Assembly: GCF_010993705.1 (NCBI RefSeq)
Contig: NZ_WOFO01000001.1
Location: 186,001-250,000 of the forward strand
Direction of reading: 5' to 3'
Length of the DNA: 64,000 bases
DNA from: Cyclobacterium sp. SYSU L10401
Lineage (GTDB): Bacteria > Bacteroidota > Bacteroidia > Cytophagales > Cyclobacteriaceae
Each line of letters starts with the position of its first letter. Position 1 is the stretch's first letter. The position numbers and the translations under genes are program-made. The notes below the pieces were generated by a model, which had not been told where the DNA came from, ran no database searches, and saw only the letters and a program-made list of their open reading frames with translations. Of the stretch, positions 27,770 to 36,739 are shown piece by piece.

Positions 27770-28843
27770 ATGTTTACTATAGATGCCCACCTTGACCTCA
27801 GTATGAATGCCCTTGAATGGAACAGGGATTTGACACTTTCGGTAAAGGCAATCAATGAAAGGGAAAAAGGATTATCAGATAAGCCAGACAGGGGAAATGC
27901 TACCGTATCCTTGCCTGCTTTGAGAGAAGCAGACATAGGGCTGGTAGTAGCTACTCAAATAGCCCGGTATGTGGCTCCCGGAAACCCTTTACCGGGCTGG
28001 CACAGTCCGGAACAGGCCTGGGCGCAGACGCAGGGGCAGTTGGCCTGGTATGAGGCCATGGAAGAAAAGGAGGAAATGGTACAGATCCGTGACCTGAAAT
28101 CTTTAAATGCACAGGTCAATTTGTGGCAAAATGGAAGTGAAAATTCCAAAAAGCCTGTTGGCTACATACTTTCCCTGGAAGGGGCTGATTCCATTGTTAA
28201 TTTAAGTTACCTGGAAAAATCCTATGAAAAGGGGTTGAGGGCATTGGGTCCTGCACACTATGGACCCGGCAGGTATGCTCAGGGAACTGATGCTACAGGA
28301 CCTTTAGGTCCCGAAGGAAGGGACTTGCTCAAGGAAATGGAACGTTTGAATATTATTCTGGATGCCACTCATTTATGTGACACCTGTTTTTGGGAGGCTT
28401 TAGATCACTTTAATGGACCGGTTTGGGCCAGCCACAATAATTGCAGGTCATTGGTGAACCATAACAGGCAATTCAGCGACGAGCAAATCAAAGAACTGAT
28501 CAACAGGGGAGCCGTCATCGGAGGTGCACTGGATGCCTGGATGATGGTTCCCAACTGGATAAAGGGGGTTTCAATGCCTAAAGAAATGGATTGCGACCTG
28601 GAAAAAGTAATCGACCACATGGATCATATTTGTCAAATCGCTGGCAATGCCAGACACATTGGAATAGGTACAGACCTGGATGGAGCCTATGGCAGGGAGC
28701 AAAGCCCTTACGACCTGGAGACCATTGCTGATATCGGGCGTATCCCAGGTATGCTGGCGAAAAGGGGGTATACCAAAGAAGATGTTCAGCTGGTCATGCA
28801 TGGCAACTGGTTGAGGTTCCTTCAAAAAGCATGGTCGGATTAG
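27770..28843 (+). CDS. Membrane dipeptidase-like peptidase M19
   Basis: 357 residues from ATG 27770. Metal ligands of the M19 (renal dipeptidase) family are recognisable: His7-x-Asp9 in DAHLDLS, Glu in LSLEGADS, His in DATHLCD and His in ASHNNCR, with GTDLDG near the end. No signal peptide is visible, so it should be cytosolic. Family enzymes split dipeptides and tolerate C-terminal D-residues, so here it may release the D-amino acid used by the upstream dehydratase. Last gene of the GntP operon, 28 bp after the previous stop, and followed by a terminator. Confidence 0.9.
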   Translation: MFTIDAHLDLSMNALEWNRDLTLSVKAINEREKGLSDKPDRGNATVSLPALREADIGLVVATQIARYVAPGNPLPGWHSPEQAWAQTQGQLAWYEAMEEKEEMVQIRDLKSLNAQVNLWQNGSENSKKPVGYILSLEGADSIVNLSYLEKSYEKGLRALGPAHYGPGRYAQGTDATGPLGPEGRDLLKEMERLNIILDATHLCDTCFWEALDHFNGPVWASHNNCRSLVNHNRQFSDEQIKELINRGAVIGGALDAWMMVPNWIKGVSMPKEMDCDLEKVIDHMDHICQIAGNARHIGIGTDLDGAYGREQSPYDLETIADIGRIPGMLAKRGYTKEDVQLVMHGNWLRFLQKAWSD

Positions 28844-28908
28844 AAATTTAATAAAAGATGAATAAAATTAAACAAAAATGAAAAATATTCTGATAGGTAA
28901 ATATTGAC

Positions 28909-28944
28909 AAAAACCCCTTTTAAAGTTTTTAAAAGGGGTTTTTT
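28909..28944 (+). terminator. Intrinsic terminator after the D-amino-acid operon
   Basis: A long perfect stem (ACCCCTTTTAAA with TTTAAAAGGGGT, flanked by A and T tracts; 28909-28924 and 28928-28943) with a 3-nt loop ends in a T run. It separates the GntP operon from the carotenoid operon and could act in both directions. Confidence 0.87.
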
Positions 28945-29008
28945 AGATCTATCTCCCGAATTAGTCTCATTCCTGTTTAAGAAAAAGGAAAAAATATTAT
29001 ACAAAAAG

Positions 29009-29040
29009 CTTGTTTTGTTGTTTAACAAATAGTAGTTTTG
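29009..29040 (+). promoter_or_regulatory. Predicted promoter of the sigma/carotenoid operon
   Basis: CTTG (29009-29012) and TAGTTTTG (29033-29040) are 20 nt apart, near the Bacteroidota TTTG/TAnnTTTG pattern. The expected start lies near 29047, 15 bp before the sigma factor ATG. If the sigma factor recognises its own promoter, another motif would be needed; none is obvious by eye. Confidence 0.45.
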
Positions 29041-29061
29041 ATTAAACAAAAAACAAAAACC

Positions 29062-29574
29062 ATGACGACTCTTGAATTTAGCTACTCCCTCAATAAGTTA
29101 AGTAAAACACTAAAGCCTTTTGCCTTGAAATTAACCAGAGACATGGATGATGCCAACGATCTTTTGCAGGATACCATGGTCAAGGCTTTTACCAATAAGG
29201 ATAAATTTGCAGACGGTACCAATCTAAAGGCTTGGTTATATACGATCATGAAAAATACCTTTATCACCAATTACCAGAGAATGGTGAGGCGGGGAACTTT
29301 CGTAGACACTTCTGATAACCTTCACTTTATCAATTCCGGATCAGTAGTCATTGAAAACGATGCTTTCGGAGAGTTTGCCATGAAGGACATCACCAAAGCC
29401 ATAGAGAATCTGGATAGTGTTTACAAAACACCATTCATGATGCATTACAAAGGCTTTAAATACCATGAGATTGCAGAAAAGCTGGATATTCCGATAGGAA
29501 CAGTAAAAAACAGGATTCATATTGCACGTAAACTATTAAAAGACGAACTTCAGGTGTATATTACCAAAAATTAA
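29062..29574 (+). CDS. ECF-type RNA polymerase sigma factor
   Basis: 170 residues from ATG 29062. Region 2 is seen in FALKLTRDMDDANDLLQDTMVKAF with the -10 recognition part LKAWLYTIMKNTFITNYQR; region 4 in YHEIAEKLDIPIGTVKNRIHIARKLL. No other domains. It lies 3 bp before crtI and heads the carotenoid operon, with no anti-sigma gene beside it. It may direct stress- or light-dependent pigment expression, as CarQ does in Myxococcus, but that is inference. A TTG at 29038 would extend the protein by 8 residues and is unlikely. Confidence 0.92.
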   Translation: MTTLEFSYSLNKLSKTLKPFALKLTRDMDDANDLLQDTMVKAFTNKDKFADGTNLKAWLYTIMKNTFITNYQRMVRRGTFVDTSDNLHFINSGSVVIENDAFGEFAMKDITKAIENLDSVYKTPFMMHYKGFKYHEIAEKLDIPIGTVKNRIHIARKLLKDELQVYITKN

Positions 29575-29577
29575 AAG

Positions 29578-31062
29578 ATGACGAAAAGTAAAGTTGTAGT
29601 CATTGGTTCGGGATTTGCCGGATTATCTGCAGCAACCCATCTGGCAGCTGAAGGCCAGGAAGTTTTGTTACTGGAAAAAAACCATACCCTTGGCGGAAGG
29701 GCTAGAATCTTTAAAGCCGAGGGTTTTTCCTTTGATATGGGTCCTAGTTGGTACTGGATGCCAGATGTTTTTGACAGGTACTTCGAGAGATTCGGAAAGA
29801 AAACCCGTGATTATTATGACCTGTTGAGGTTAGATCCCTCCTATGCGGTGATTTTCGGTGAAGACGACTTCATGGAGATACCTGCCAACCTGCAAGAGCT
29901 AAAAAAGATATTTGAAGCTTTGGAGCCCGGTGCAGGAAAGCGGCTCGATGATTTTCTACAACAGGCAGCCTATAAGTACCAAAAGGGAATTCATGATCTG
30001 GTACATCGACCCAGTCTTTCCCTGATGGAGTTTGCGGATTTTTCTTTGCTAAAGGATCTGTTCAAAATGGATATTTTTCAATCCATGTCCAAACACATTA
30101 GAAAGTACTTTTCTCATGAGAAAATCATCAGGCTAATGGAGTTTCCGGTTTTGTTTCTGGGTGAAACGGCCCAACGCATTCCAGCATTATATAGTCTGAT
30201 GAATTATGCTGACATTGCATTGGGAACCTGGTATCCCATGGGGGGCATGCATAAGATTATTGAAGGCATGGTTTCCCTTGCTGAGGAAAGGGGAGTTGAA
30301 ATTCGCACCAATGCCGAAGTAAGTCAAATTGTAGGAAGTAATGGTAAAGCTCAACATCTTGTTTTGGCCGATGGAGAAATCATAAATTTTGATGTTTTGG
30401 TAGCAGGGGCAGATTACCATCATGTAGACAAAAATTTGCTGGACCCTGCAAATAGTAACTATTCCGATGACTATTGGGATAAACAGACCCTGGCCCCATC
30501 TTCGCTCCTTTTCTACCTGGGGATAAATAAAAAGTTGAAAAATCTCCGGCACCACAACCTTTTTTTTGATGAACCGCTGGAACCCCATGCCGAGGCGATT
30601 TACAGAAATCCGAAATGGCCGGAAAAGCCTTTGTTTTATGTATCAGCCCCCTCGCAGACAGATTCTTCAGTAGCCCCGGAAGGAATGGAAAACCTTTTTA
30701 TACTGATCCCGCTGGCACCGGATTTAAAAGATGAGGAAACAATTAGAGAGGATTATTATAATAAAGTGATGGACAGGTTGGAAAAATTTACCCGGCAGTC
30801 CATCAGGCCCCATGTCATTTATAAAAGGTCTTATGCTCACAGCGATTTTAAAAAGGACTACCATGCCTTTAAAGGGAATGCTTATGGTCTGGCCAATACC
30901 CTCATGCAAACGGCCATATTAAAACCCTCACTGAAAAACAAGAAGCTAAAAAATTTGTACTATACGGGGCAATTGACTGTACCTGGTCCGGGTGTACCCC
31001 CTTCCCTGATATCCGGAGAAGTGGTGGCCAAAGAAGTCATGAAGACCATCAAAAAAACTTAA
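29578..31062 (+). CDS. crtI: Phytoene desaturase
   Basis: 494 residues. FAD-binding motif VVVIGSGFAGLSAA at residues 6-19, LGGRARIFKAEGFSFDMGPSW-like region thereafter, and the C-terminal signature YYTGQLTVPGPGVPPSLISGEV typical of bacterial CrtI. It converts 15-cis-phytoene to lycopene in several steps. Position between the sigma factor and crtB fits. It is clearly distinct from the CrtD-type paralogue at 4104-5573, which ends in a different motif (GGSVHPGGGIPLCLLSA). Confidence 0.94.
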   Translation: MTKSKVVVIGSGFAGLSAATHLAAEGQEVLLLEKNHTLGGRARIFKAEGFSFDMGPSWYWMPDVFDRYFERFGKKTRDYYDLLRLDPSYAVIFGEDDFMEIPANLQELKKIFEALEPGAGKRLDDFLQQAAYKYQKGIHDLVHRPSLSLMEFADFSLLKDLFKMDIFQSMSKHIRKYFSHEKIIRLMEFPVLFLGETAQRIPALYSLMNYADIALGTWYPMGGMHKIIEGMVSLAEERGVEIRTNAEVSQIVGSNGKAQHLVLADGEIINFDVLVAGADYHHVDKNLLDPANSNYSDDYWDKQTLAPSSLLFYLGINKKLKNLRHHNLFFDEPLEPHAEAIYRNPKWPEKPLFYVSAPSQTDSSVAPEGMENLFILIPLAPDLKDEETIREDYYNKVMDRLEKFTRQSIRPHVIYKRSYAHSDFKKDYHAFKGNAYGLANTLMQTAILKPSLKNKKLKNLYYTGQLTVPGPGVPPSLISGEVVAKEVMKTIKKT

Positions 31063-31087
31063 ATAATTTCCATAAATTGAGCATGTT

Positions 31088-31933
31088 ATGATCGATCAGC
31101 AAAAACTTTTTGATGAAACTGCGCTGGAATGTAGCAAGATAATTACCCAAAGGTACAGTACTTCGTTTACTTTGGGGATAAAGACCCTGCACCGGAAGTT
31201 TCACCTTCCTATCTATGCCATTTATGGTTTTGTGCGCTATGCGGATGAAATAGTCGATACATTTCATGATAAAGACAAACAAGCATTACTGGATGCATTT
31301 ACTAAAGATACATACAGAGCCATAGAGGAGGGAATAAGTCTGAATCCGGTCCTTCATGCCTTTCAGCTTATCGTTAATCAGTATCAGATCGAACATTCAC
31401 TGATAGCCGCTTTTTTAAAAAGCATGGAAATGGACCTTGATTTCACGACCTATAATGATTCCCGGTATAAAGAATATATTTACGGTAGTGCAGAAGTAGT
31501 TGGATTGATGTGCTTGCGGGTGTTTTGTGAAGGAGATGAAAAGGAATACAATAGGTTACAGCATGCTGCCTGTAAACTGGGTGCTGCATTTCAAAAAGTA
31601 AATTTCCTCCGGGACCTGAAAAGTGATTTTGAAGACAGGGGTAGGGTTTATTTTCCAGGGGTGGATTTCAAAACATTTGATCATACCATAAAATCTGAGA
31701 TTGAAGCGGACATTGAACAGGATTTTGAAGCAGCTTTGGCAGGTATCCGCCAATTGCCAAAAGGAGCGATGTTTGGAGTGAAAATAGCCTATTTGTACTA
31801 CCGGAAATTGTTTCAAAAAATCAAAAAGCTTTCTCCTGAGGTCATTACCCAAAAGCGAATAAGAATTCCGAATGCGCGAAAAATGATGCTTCTTGCCGGG
31901 ACCTATTTGGGTTATAAAACAGGACTGGGATAA
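31088..31933 (+). CDS. crtB: Phytoene synthase
   Basis: 281 residues of the squalene/phytoene synthase family. The two Asp-rich motifs that bind diphosphate-Mg are D53-E-I-V-D57 and DLKSDFEDRGRVYFP; LHRKFHLPIYAIYGFVRYAD and GAAFQKVNFLRDL are also typical. It joins two geranylgeranyl diphosphates into phytoene. 25 bp behind crtI; the stop codon directly abuts the ATG of the lycopene cyclase gene. The GGPP synthase gene is not in the window. Confidence 0.95.
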   Translation: MIDQQKLFDETALECSKIITQRYSTSFTLGIKTLHRKFHLPIYAIYGFVRYADEIVDTFHDKDKQALLDAFTKDTYRAIEEGISLNPVLHAFQLIVNQYQIEHSLIAAFLKSMEMDLDFTTYNDSRYKEYIYGSAEVVGLMCLRVFCEGDEKEYNRLQHAACKLGAAFQKVNFLRDLKSDFEDRGRVYFPGVDFKTFDHTIKSEIEADIEQDFEAALAGIRQLPKGAMFGVKIAYLYYRKLFQKIKKLSPEVITQKRIRIPNARKMMLLAGTYLGYKTGLG

Positions 31934-32647
31934 ATGAAAGAGGAATATTACTACCTTGGTCTAATGGTCTTTACCATATTGTACCCGCTGGCACAATCCT
32001 TTGAACGCAGGATTCAATATTATAAAAAATGGCATGCCTTGTGGCCTGCTACGCTCGTTTCCGCATTGGTATATATTGTCTGGGACCATTGGTTTACGGT
32101 TCAGGGGGTCTGGTGGTTCAATGAGCGTTTTATCTTGGGTGTTTATCTATTCGAATTACCAGTAGAGGAAATATCTTTTTTCTTCATTGTACCTTTTGCC
32201 TGTATTTTCATTTACGAGGTTTTGATTTATTTCTTTCCCAGAGATTGGATGAAGCCGCTGGGTAGGCCGATGGTATATGTTTTGGTACCGGTACTGATTG
32301 TTCTGGGCCTGGTATTTAGAGAAAAGTTATATACCTCCTTCAACTTTATTTTCACATCACTGATTCTTTTGATTCATTTTCTTATCTTTAAAGATAAGGT
32401 ATTGGGTAGGTTTCTTTTTGGATACCTGGTAACCCTGATTCCTTTCATGCTTGTCAATGGAGTACTTACAGGATCCTGGTTGGATGAACCCATTGTGGGA
32501 TATAACAACGAGGAGAATTTAGGTATCAGATTGGGAACTGTACCTGTAGAAGACAGCGTATATTTATTTGGGTTGTTGCTGTTGAATATCAGTATTTATG
32601 AAAAGTTGCTAAATCGCAAAACATTTAATCAAAAGCCTGGTTTATAG
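31934..32647 (+). CDS. crtYcd: Fused heterodimer-type lycopene beta-cyclase (CrtYcd)
   Basis: 237 residues with about seven hydrophobic segments. The protein holds two related halves, each with the short pattern of the lycopene cyclase domain: FELPVEEISFFFIVPFAC in the first half and GTVPVEDSVYLFGLLLLN in the second (PxEE/PxED). This is the fusion of CrtYc and CrtYd known from Algoriphagus-type carotenoid clusters, and it cyclises ends of lycopene to beta rings. Whether one or both ends are closed is not visible, but the presence of CrtD elsewhere suggests a monocyclic product. The ATG follows the crtB stop directly. Confidence 0.88.
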   Translation: MKEEYYYLGLMVFTILYPLAQSFERRIQYYKKWHALWPATLVSALVYIVWDHWFTVQGVWWFNERFILGVYLFELPVEEISFFFIVPFACIFIYEVLIYFFPRDWMKPLGRPMVYVLVPVLIVLGLVFREKLYTSFNFIFTSLILLIHFLIFKDKVLGRFLFGYLVTLIPFMLVNGVLTGSWLDEPIVGYNNEENLGIRLGTVPVEDSVYLFGLLLLNISIYEKLLNRKTFNQKPGL

Positions 32648-32650
32648 TTT

Positions 32651-33496
32651 ATGTTAAATTTGGATGTACATATTGACCAACATTCCGGTTTTTGTTTTGG
32701 TGTGGTTTATGCCATAGAAATGGCCGAAGAAATCTTAAATGATGAAGGTCATTTGTATTGCCTGGGGGATATTGTGCACAATGACGAAGAAGTCAAAAGA
32801 TTGACCCAGAAAGGGTTGATCATCATCGATCACGAATCTCTGAGAACACTTAAGGATGAGAAGGTACTTATCAGGGCACATGGAGAGCCTCCTTCCACCT
32901 ATGAATTGGCTATAAAAAATAACTTAACCTTGGTGGATGCCAGTTGTCCGGTGGTCTTAAAATTGCAAAACCGAATAAAAAATTCTTATGACAAAGAAGA
33001 AAATATCTATATCTACGGCAAGCATGGGCATGCTGAGGTCATTGGTTTAATGGGGCAAACCAGAAATAAAGCCATAGTTTTCCAGGATATTAGCGAGCTG
33101 GATATTCCCTCCCTTCCCAAAAACATTACCCTATATAGCCAAACAACCAAAAGCACTGACAAATTTTATGAGATCAATGAAATCCTGAAAGATAACGGCA
33201 TTACTGTTAATTCTAACGACACCATCTGTCGGCAGGTATCAAACAGGGATAAGGAATTGAGGGAATTTGCCTCTAAGTTTGACCACATTATTTTTGTGAG
33301 TGGCACCAAATCTTCCAATGGGAAGGTGCTGTTTAATGTCTGCAAAGAAAAAAACCCACAAACTTATTTTGTATCCAGTCCGGAGGAAGTTCATTCTCAT
33401 TGGTTTGCTGAAGGTCAAAGCGTGGGGATTTGCGGAGCTACCTCAACGCCCATGTGGTTGATGGAAAAAGTTCAGGACAGGTTAAGAGATTTTTGA
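32651..33496 (+). CDS. ispH: 4-hydroxy-3-methylbut-2-enyl diphosphate reductase
   Basis: 281 residues. The three cysteines that hold the iron-sulfur cluster are Cys15 (SGFCFGV), Cys99 (DASCPVV) and Cys193 (DTICRQV), and HG motifs (RAHGEPP, YGKHGHAEV) plus SQTTKS are present. IspH makes IPP and DMAPP in the last step of the MEP pathway. It lies 3 bp behind the lycopene cyclase and 31 bp before crtW, so precursor supply and pigment synthesis are probably co-regulated. Confidence 0.96.
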   Translation: MLNLDVHIDQHSGFCFGVVYAIEMAEEILNDEGHLYCLGDIVHNDEEVKRLTQKGLIIIDHESLRTLKDEKVLIRAHGEPPSTYELAIKNNLTLVDASCPVVLKLQNRIKNSYDKEENIYIYGKHGHAEVIGLMGQTRNKAIVFQDISELDIPSLPKNITLYSQTTKSTDKFYEINEILKDNGITVNSNDTICRQVSNRDKELREFASKFDHIIFVSGTKSSNGKVLFNVCKEKNPQTYFVSSPEEVHSHWFAEGQSVGICGATSTPMWLMEKVQDRLRDF

Positions 33497-33527
33497 ATGT
33501 TTTAAATTTCTTATTTGTTTCTTTTTA

Positions 33528-34238
33528 ATGATGGAGGTTTATCAGAATCAAAAGCTGGGTAAAAACATTGATCCTAAAGGAGTAATTATTGCCTTCACAA
33601 TCATTCTTTTGTGGATGCTATCCCTTATTTTTTTACTTCATTTTCCCATTAATTACAACAATCCGGTTATTTATTTCGGAATAATATGGCAAACGCACCT
33701 TTATACCGGCTTATTCATCACTGCCCACGATGCCATGCATGGGGTGGTTGCCTCCAATAGAAAGTTGAATCATACTATTGGCTGGCTGGCGGCCATGTTG
33801 TTTTCCTATAATTTTTATTGGAGGCTATTTCCTAACCACCACAAACATCATCAACATGTGGCTACGGAGGAAGATCCTGATTATCATGCTTCAAACCGGT
33901 TTTTGCCCTGGTATTTCAGCTTTATATTGAACTATGTCAATATTTGGCAGATATTGCTGATGGCTGTAACGTATAACCTTCTAAAACTTATCTTTCCCGT
34001 GTCCAATTTGGTCTTATTCTGGATGCTGCCGGCGGTACTTTCCACTTTGCAGTTGTTTTATTTTGGGACTTATTTACCACATCGGGGAAGTCACGATAAC
34101 AAACACCATTCCGGCACATTGCCCTCCAACCATATTTGGGCATTTTTGTCCTGCTATTTTTTTGGTTACCACTACGAACACCACGAGGCACCCAATACGC
34201 CCTGGTGGAGGTTATGGAAAACTAAAAATGGTTTGTAA
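33528..34238 (+). CDS. crtW: Beta-carotene ketolase (CrtW-type)
   Basis: 236 residues, a membrane di-iron oxygenase of the fatty-acid-hydroxylase/desaturase class. Histidine boxes are H67-DAM-H71 (ITAHDAMHG), FPNHHKHHQH (102-110) and YHYEHHEAP near the C-terminus, in the spacing typical of CrtW; hydroxylases of CrtZ type are shorter. It would add 4-keto groups to beta-ionone rings. Last recognisable crt gene in the operon. Together with CrtD this predicts a keto-carotenoid such as flexixanthin or a relative, provided that crtZ- and cruF-type genes exist elsewhere. Confidence 0.88.
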   Translation: MMEVYQNQKLGKNIDPKGVIIAFTIILLWMLSLIFLLHFPINYNNPVIYFGIIWQTHLYTGLFITAHDAMHGVVASNRKLNHTIGWLAAMLFSYNFYWRLFPNHHKHHQHVATEEDPDYHASNRFLPWYFSFILNYVNIWQILLMAVTYNLLKLIFPVSNLVLFWMLPAVLSTLQLFYFGTYLPHRGSHDNKHHSGTLPSNHIWAFLSCYFFGYHYEHHEAPNTPWWRLWKTKNGL

Positions 34239-34308
34239 CACAAAAATCACCTTTTATTGACAAACATTTTTGTTTCATTTTGATTATACTTTCTAAAGCT
34301 ATTGTCTC

Positions 34309-36711
34309 ATGAAGAATCATTTATTGTTGCTGTTATTATTTTTTGGATTTCAATATATTCAGGCTCAGGATGGTGTAATCCAGGGAAAAATTATCAACCC
34401 CATCAATAATAACCCCATACCTTTTGCAAATGTAATCGTTCAGGGACTGGAGACTGGAGCAGTTTCTGATGAAGAGGGTAATTATGTCATTTCTGGTATC
34501 AAACCCGGCTTGTATAATGTCAAAGCATCTTTTGTAGGGTTTCAGTCCAAAACATTCTTTGAAGTGCAGGTCAGCAGAGCAAGACCGGTTCAATTGGATT
34601 TTGAGCTGGAGGAGGACGCTTCAAATCTGGATGAAGTGGTTGTTGATTCAGATTTTTCCAGATCGGAAGAAACCCCACTTTCAGCGAGGAAATTAAACGC
34701 AAATGAAATAGAGCGCTATCCGGGAGGTAACCGGGATATCAGCAGGGTAATTCAGTCGTTGCCAGGAGTAGCCAGTACTGCCAGTTTTAGAAATGACATC
34801 ATCATCAGAGGAGGGGCTCCCAGTGAAAATAAATTCTTTATTGATGAAATAGAGGTGCCGGTCATCAACCATTTTGCTACCCAGGGTTCTTCTGGCGGAC
34901 CTGTAGGTATATTGAATGTTAACTTAATCAAGAACGTAGAGGTGATCAGTGGAGGTTTTCCTGCCAACAGAATGAACTCCCTAAGCTCCTTTTTTGAGTT
35001 TCAATTAAAGGACGGTCGAAGGGATAAGATGTTTACCCAGGTAACGGTGGGAGCCAGCGAACTGACCCTCTCCAACGAGGGTCCGATTGGGGAAAATACG
35101 ACCTATATCTTTTCAGCCAGAAGGTCCTATCTGCAGGGCTTGTTTCGGCTTCTTGGTTTACCCTTTTTGCCCACTTTTAATGACTTTACCTTTAAAACCA
35201 AAACCAAAATCAATGACAAGACGGAACTTACCGTTCTCGGTGTAGGGGCCATCGATCAGTTTTCGCTGAATTTTGATGTTCCGGGTGAAGAAAATACTGA
35301 AGAAAGAGAAAACAGATTATATCTTCTGGATAACCTCCCCATTTCTACCCAGTGGAATTATGCGACTGGCGTTAAATTAAAACGATTCCGGGATAATGGA
35401 TACTGGACCTTTGTGTTGAGTAGGAACATGTTAAACAATAGGGCTTATAAGTATGCTCAAAATGATGATTCTTTAGAAGAAAACCTGTTGTTCGATTACC
35501 TTTCTCAGGAGAGTGAGAATAAATTCCGGGCAGAAAATAGCATTTTTAAGGACGGGCTTACCTTTCAATATGGGGTGAATTATGAGTTCAGCCGATATTT
35601 GATAGAAAATTTTGACCGGCAGGTTCTGGTTCAGGATGGACAGGAATTAAACATTTCATCCATTTCGCTTTTCAATAGTTACGGTGCTTTTGCGCTGGCA
35701 AGTAAAAAATATTTAGATGATCGATTGTTGGTGAATGTGGGCTTGCGGATGGATGGAAGTGATTTTGGAGAAACAGCCCTGAATCCCCTGAACCAGTTGA
35801 GTCCCAGGTTTTCTACCAGTTACCAGTTGAAGGAAAACTTATTCTGGAATGCCAATGCCGGTATTTACTATCAAAAGCCTCCTTACACGGTTCTGGGTTT
35901 TCAAAACAATGAAGGAGCTTTCGTCAACCAGGACAATGATGTTCGCTTTATCCGGGCTACACATTTTATTTCAGGTTTTGAATGGCAGTTTCCGGCGAAA
36001 AACAGAAAAGTATCTGCAGAGGTATTTTATAAAAAATATGGGAACTATCCCAGTTCTCTCAGGAATGGAATTGCACTTTCCAATTTGGGTGCAGATTTTG
36101 GGGTGATTGGGAATGAGCCCGTAAGCTCAGATGCAGAAGGAAGGGCTTATGGTTTGGAATTATTGGCGCAGCAGCGGCTTTTCAATGATTTCTATGGAAT
36201 TGCTGCCTTGACCCTGGTCCGTAGTGAGTTTACCAATCCAAATACAGGATACCTGCCATCCTCCTGGGATAATCGGTTTATTGTAAGCCTTACGGCAGGC
36301 AAGCGCTTGCCCAAGGATTGGGAGATTGGAGGCAGGTGGAGGTTTTTGGGAGGAACCCCTTTTACCCCGTATGATTTTCAAGCCTCCTCCTTGCGCAGCA
36401 ACTGGGATTTATTCAACCAGGGTCTATTTGATTTTTCCCGAATCAATGCTGAACGGCTCAATAGTTTTCATCAGTTAGACCTCAGGATAGACAAAAAGTA
36501 CTTTTTTGATAAATGGAGCCTCAACTGGTATTTTGATGTGCAGAACGCCTATAATTTTCAGGCAGAACAGCAACCTGATTTGGTCCCTCAACGGAATGAT
36601 CAGGACCAATTGGTAGTCGATCCGGAAGATCCTTCGCGTTACCTGCTGCGGGAGGTTCCTAATCCTGCAGGTACAGTTTTGCCAACTATTGGCCTGATTG
36701 TAGAATTTTAA
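34309..36711 (+). CDS. TonB-dependent receptor with carboxypeptidase-like N-terminal domain
   Basis: 800 residues: signal peptide (1-19, ending YIQAQ), a carboxypeptidase-D-regulatory-like domain (about 22-105, IQGKIINPINNNPIPFANV ... VKASFVGFQ), a plug domain (about 125-225, ISRVIQSLPGV, IIIRGGAPSENKFFIDEIE) and a beta barrel ending in a hydrophobic strand with terminal Phe (TIGLIVEF). Not a SusC homologue by length and lacks a SusD partner. Substrate unknown. It lies 70 bp behind crtW and heads a group with an Omp85-like protein, a methyltransferase and a TRIC-type channel on the same strand. Confidence 0.92.
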   Translation: MKNHLLLLLLFFGFQYIQAQDGVIQGKIINPINNNPIPFANVIVQGLETGAVSDEEGNYVISGIKPGLYNVKASFVGFQSKTFFEVQVSRARPVQLDFELEEDASNLDEVVVDSDFSRSEETPLSARKLNANEIERYPGGNRDISRVIQSLPGVASTASFRNDIIIRGGAPSENKFFIDEIEVPVINHFATQGSSGGPVGILNVNLIKNVEVISGGFPANRMNSLSSFFEFQLKDGRRDKMFTQVTVGASELTLSNEGPIGENTTYIFSARRSYLQGLFRLLGLPFLPTFNDFTFKTKTKINDKTELTVLGVGAIDQFSLNFDVPGEENTEERENRLYLLDNLPISTQWNYATGVKLKRFRDNGYWTFVLSRNMLNNRAYKYAQNDDSLEENLLFDYLSQESENKFRAENSIFKDGLTFQYGVNYEFSRYLIENFDRQVLVQDGQELNISSISLFNSYGAFALASKKYLDDRLLVNVGLRMDGSDFGETALNPLNQLSPRFSTSYQLKENLFWNANAGIYYQKPPYTVLGFQNNEGAFVNQDNDVRFIRATHFISGFEWQFPAKNRKVSAEVFYKKYGNYPSSLRNGIALSNLGADFGVIGNEPVSSDAEGRAYGLELLAQQRLFNDFYGIAALTLVRSEFTNPNTGYLPSSWDNRFIVSLTAGKRLPKDWEIGGRWRFLGGTPFTPYDFQASSLRSNWDLFNQGLFDFSRINAERLNSFHQLDLRIDKKYFFDKWSLNWYFDVQNAYNFQAEQQPDLVPQRNDQDQLVVDPEDPSRYLLREVPNPAGTVLPTIGLIVEF

Positions 36712-36739
36712 TCAGGCAATGTAGTATCTTCGGGCCTTG

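Noticed and set aside
31934-32647. Lycopene cyclase as two separate genes crtYc and crtYd
   Set aside because: One uninterrupted frame covers both halves; fused forms are known.
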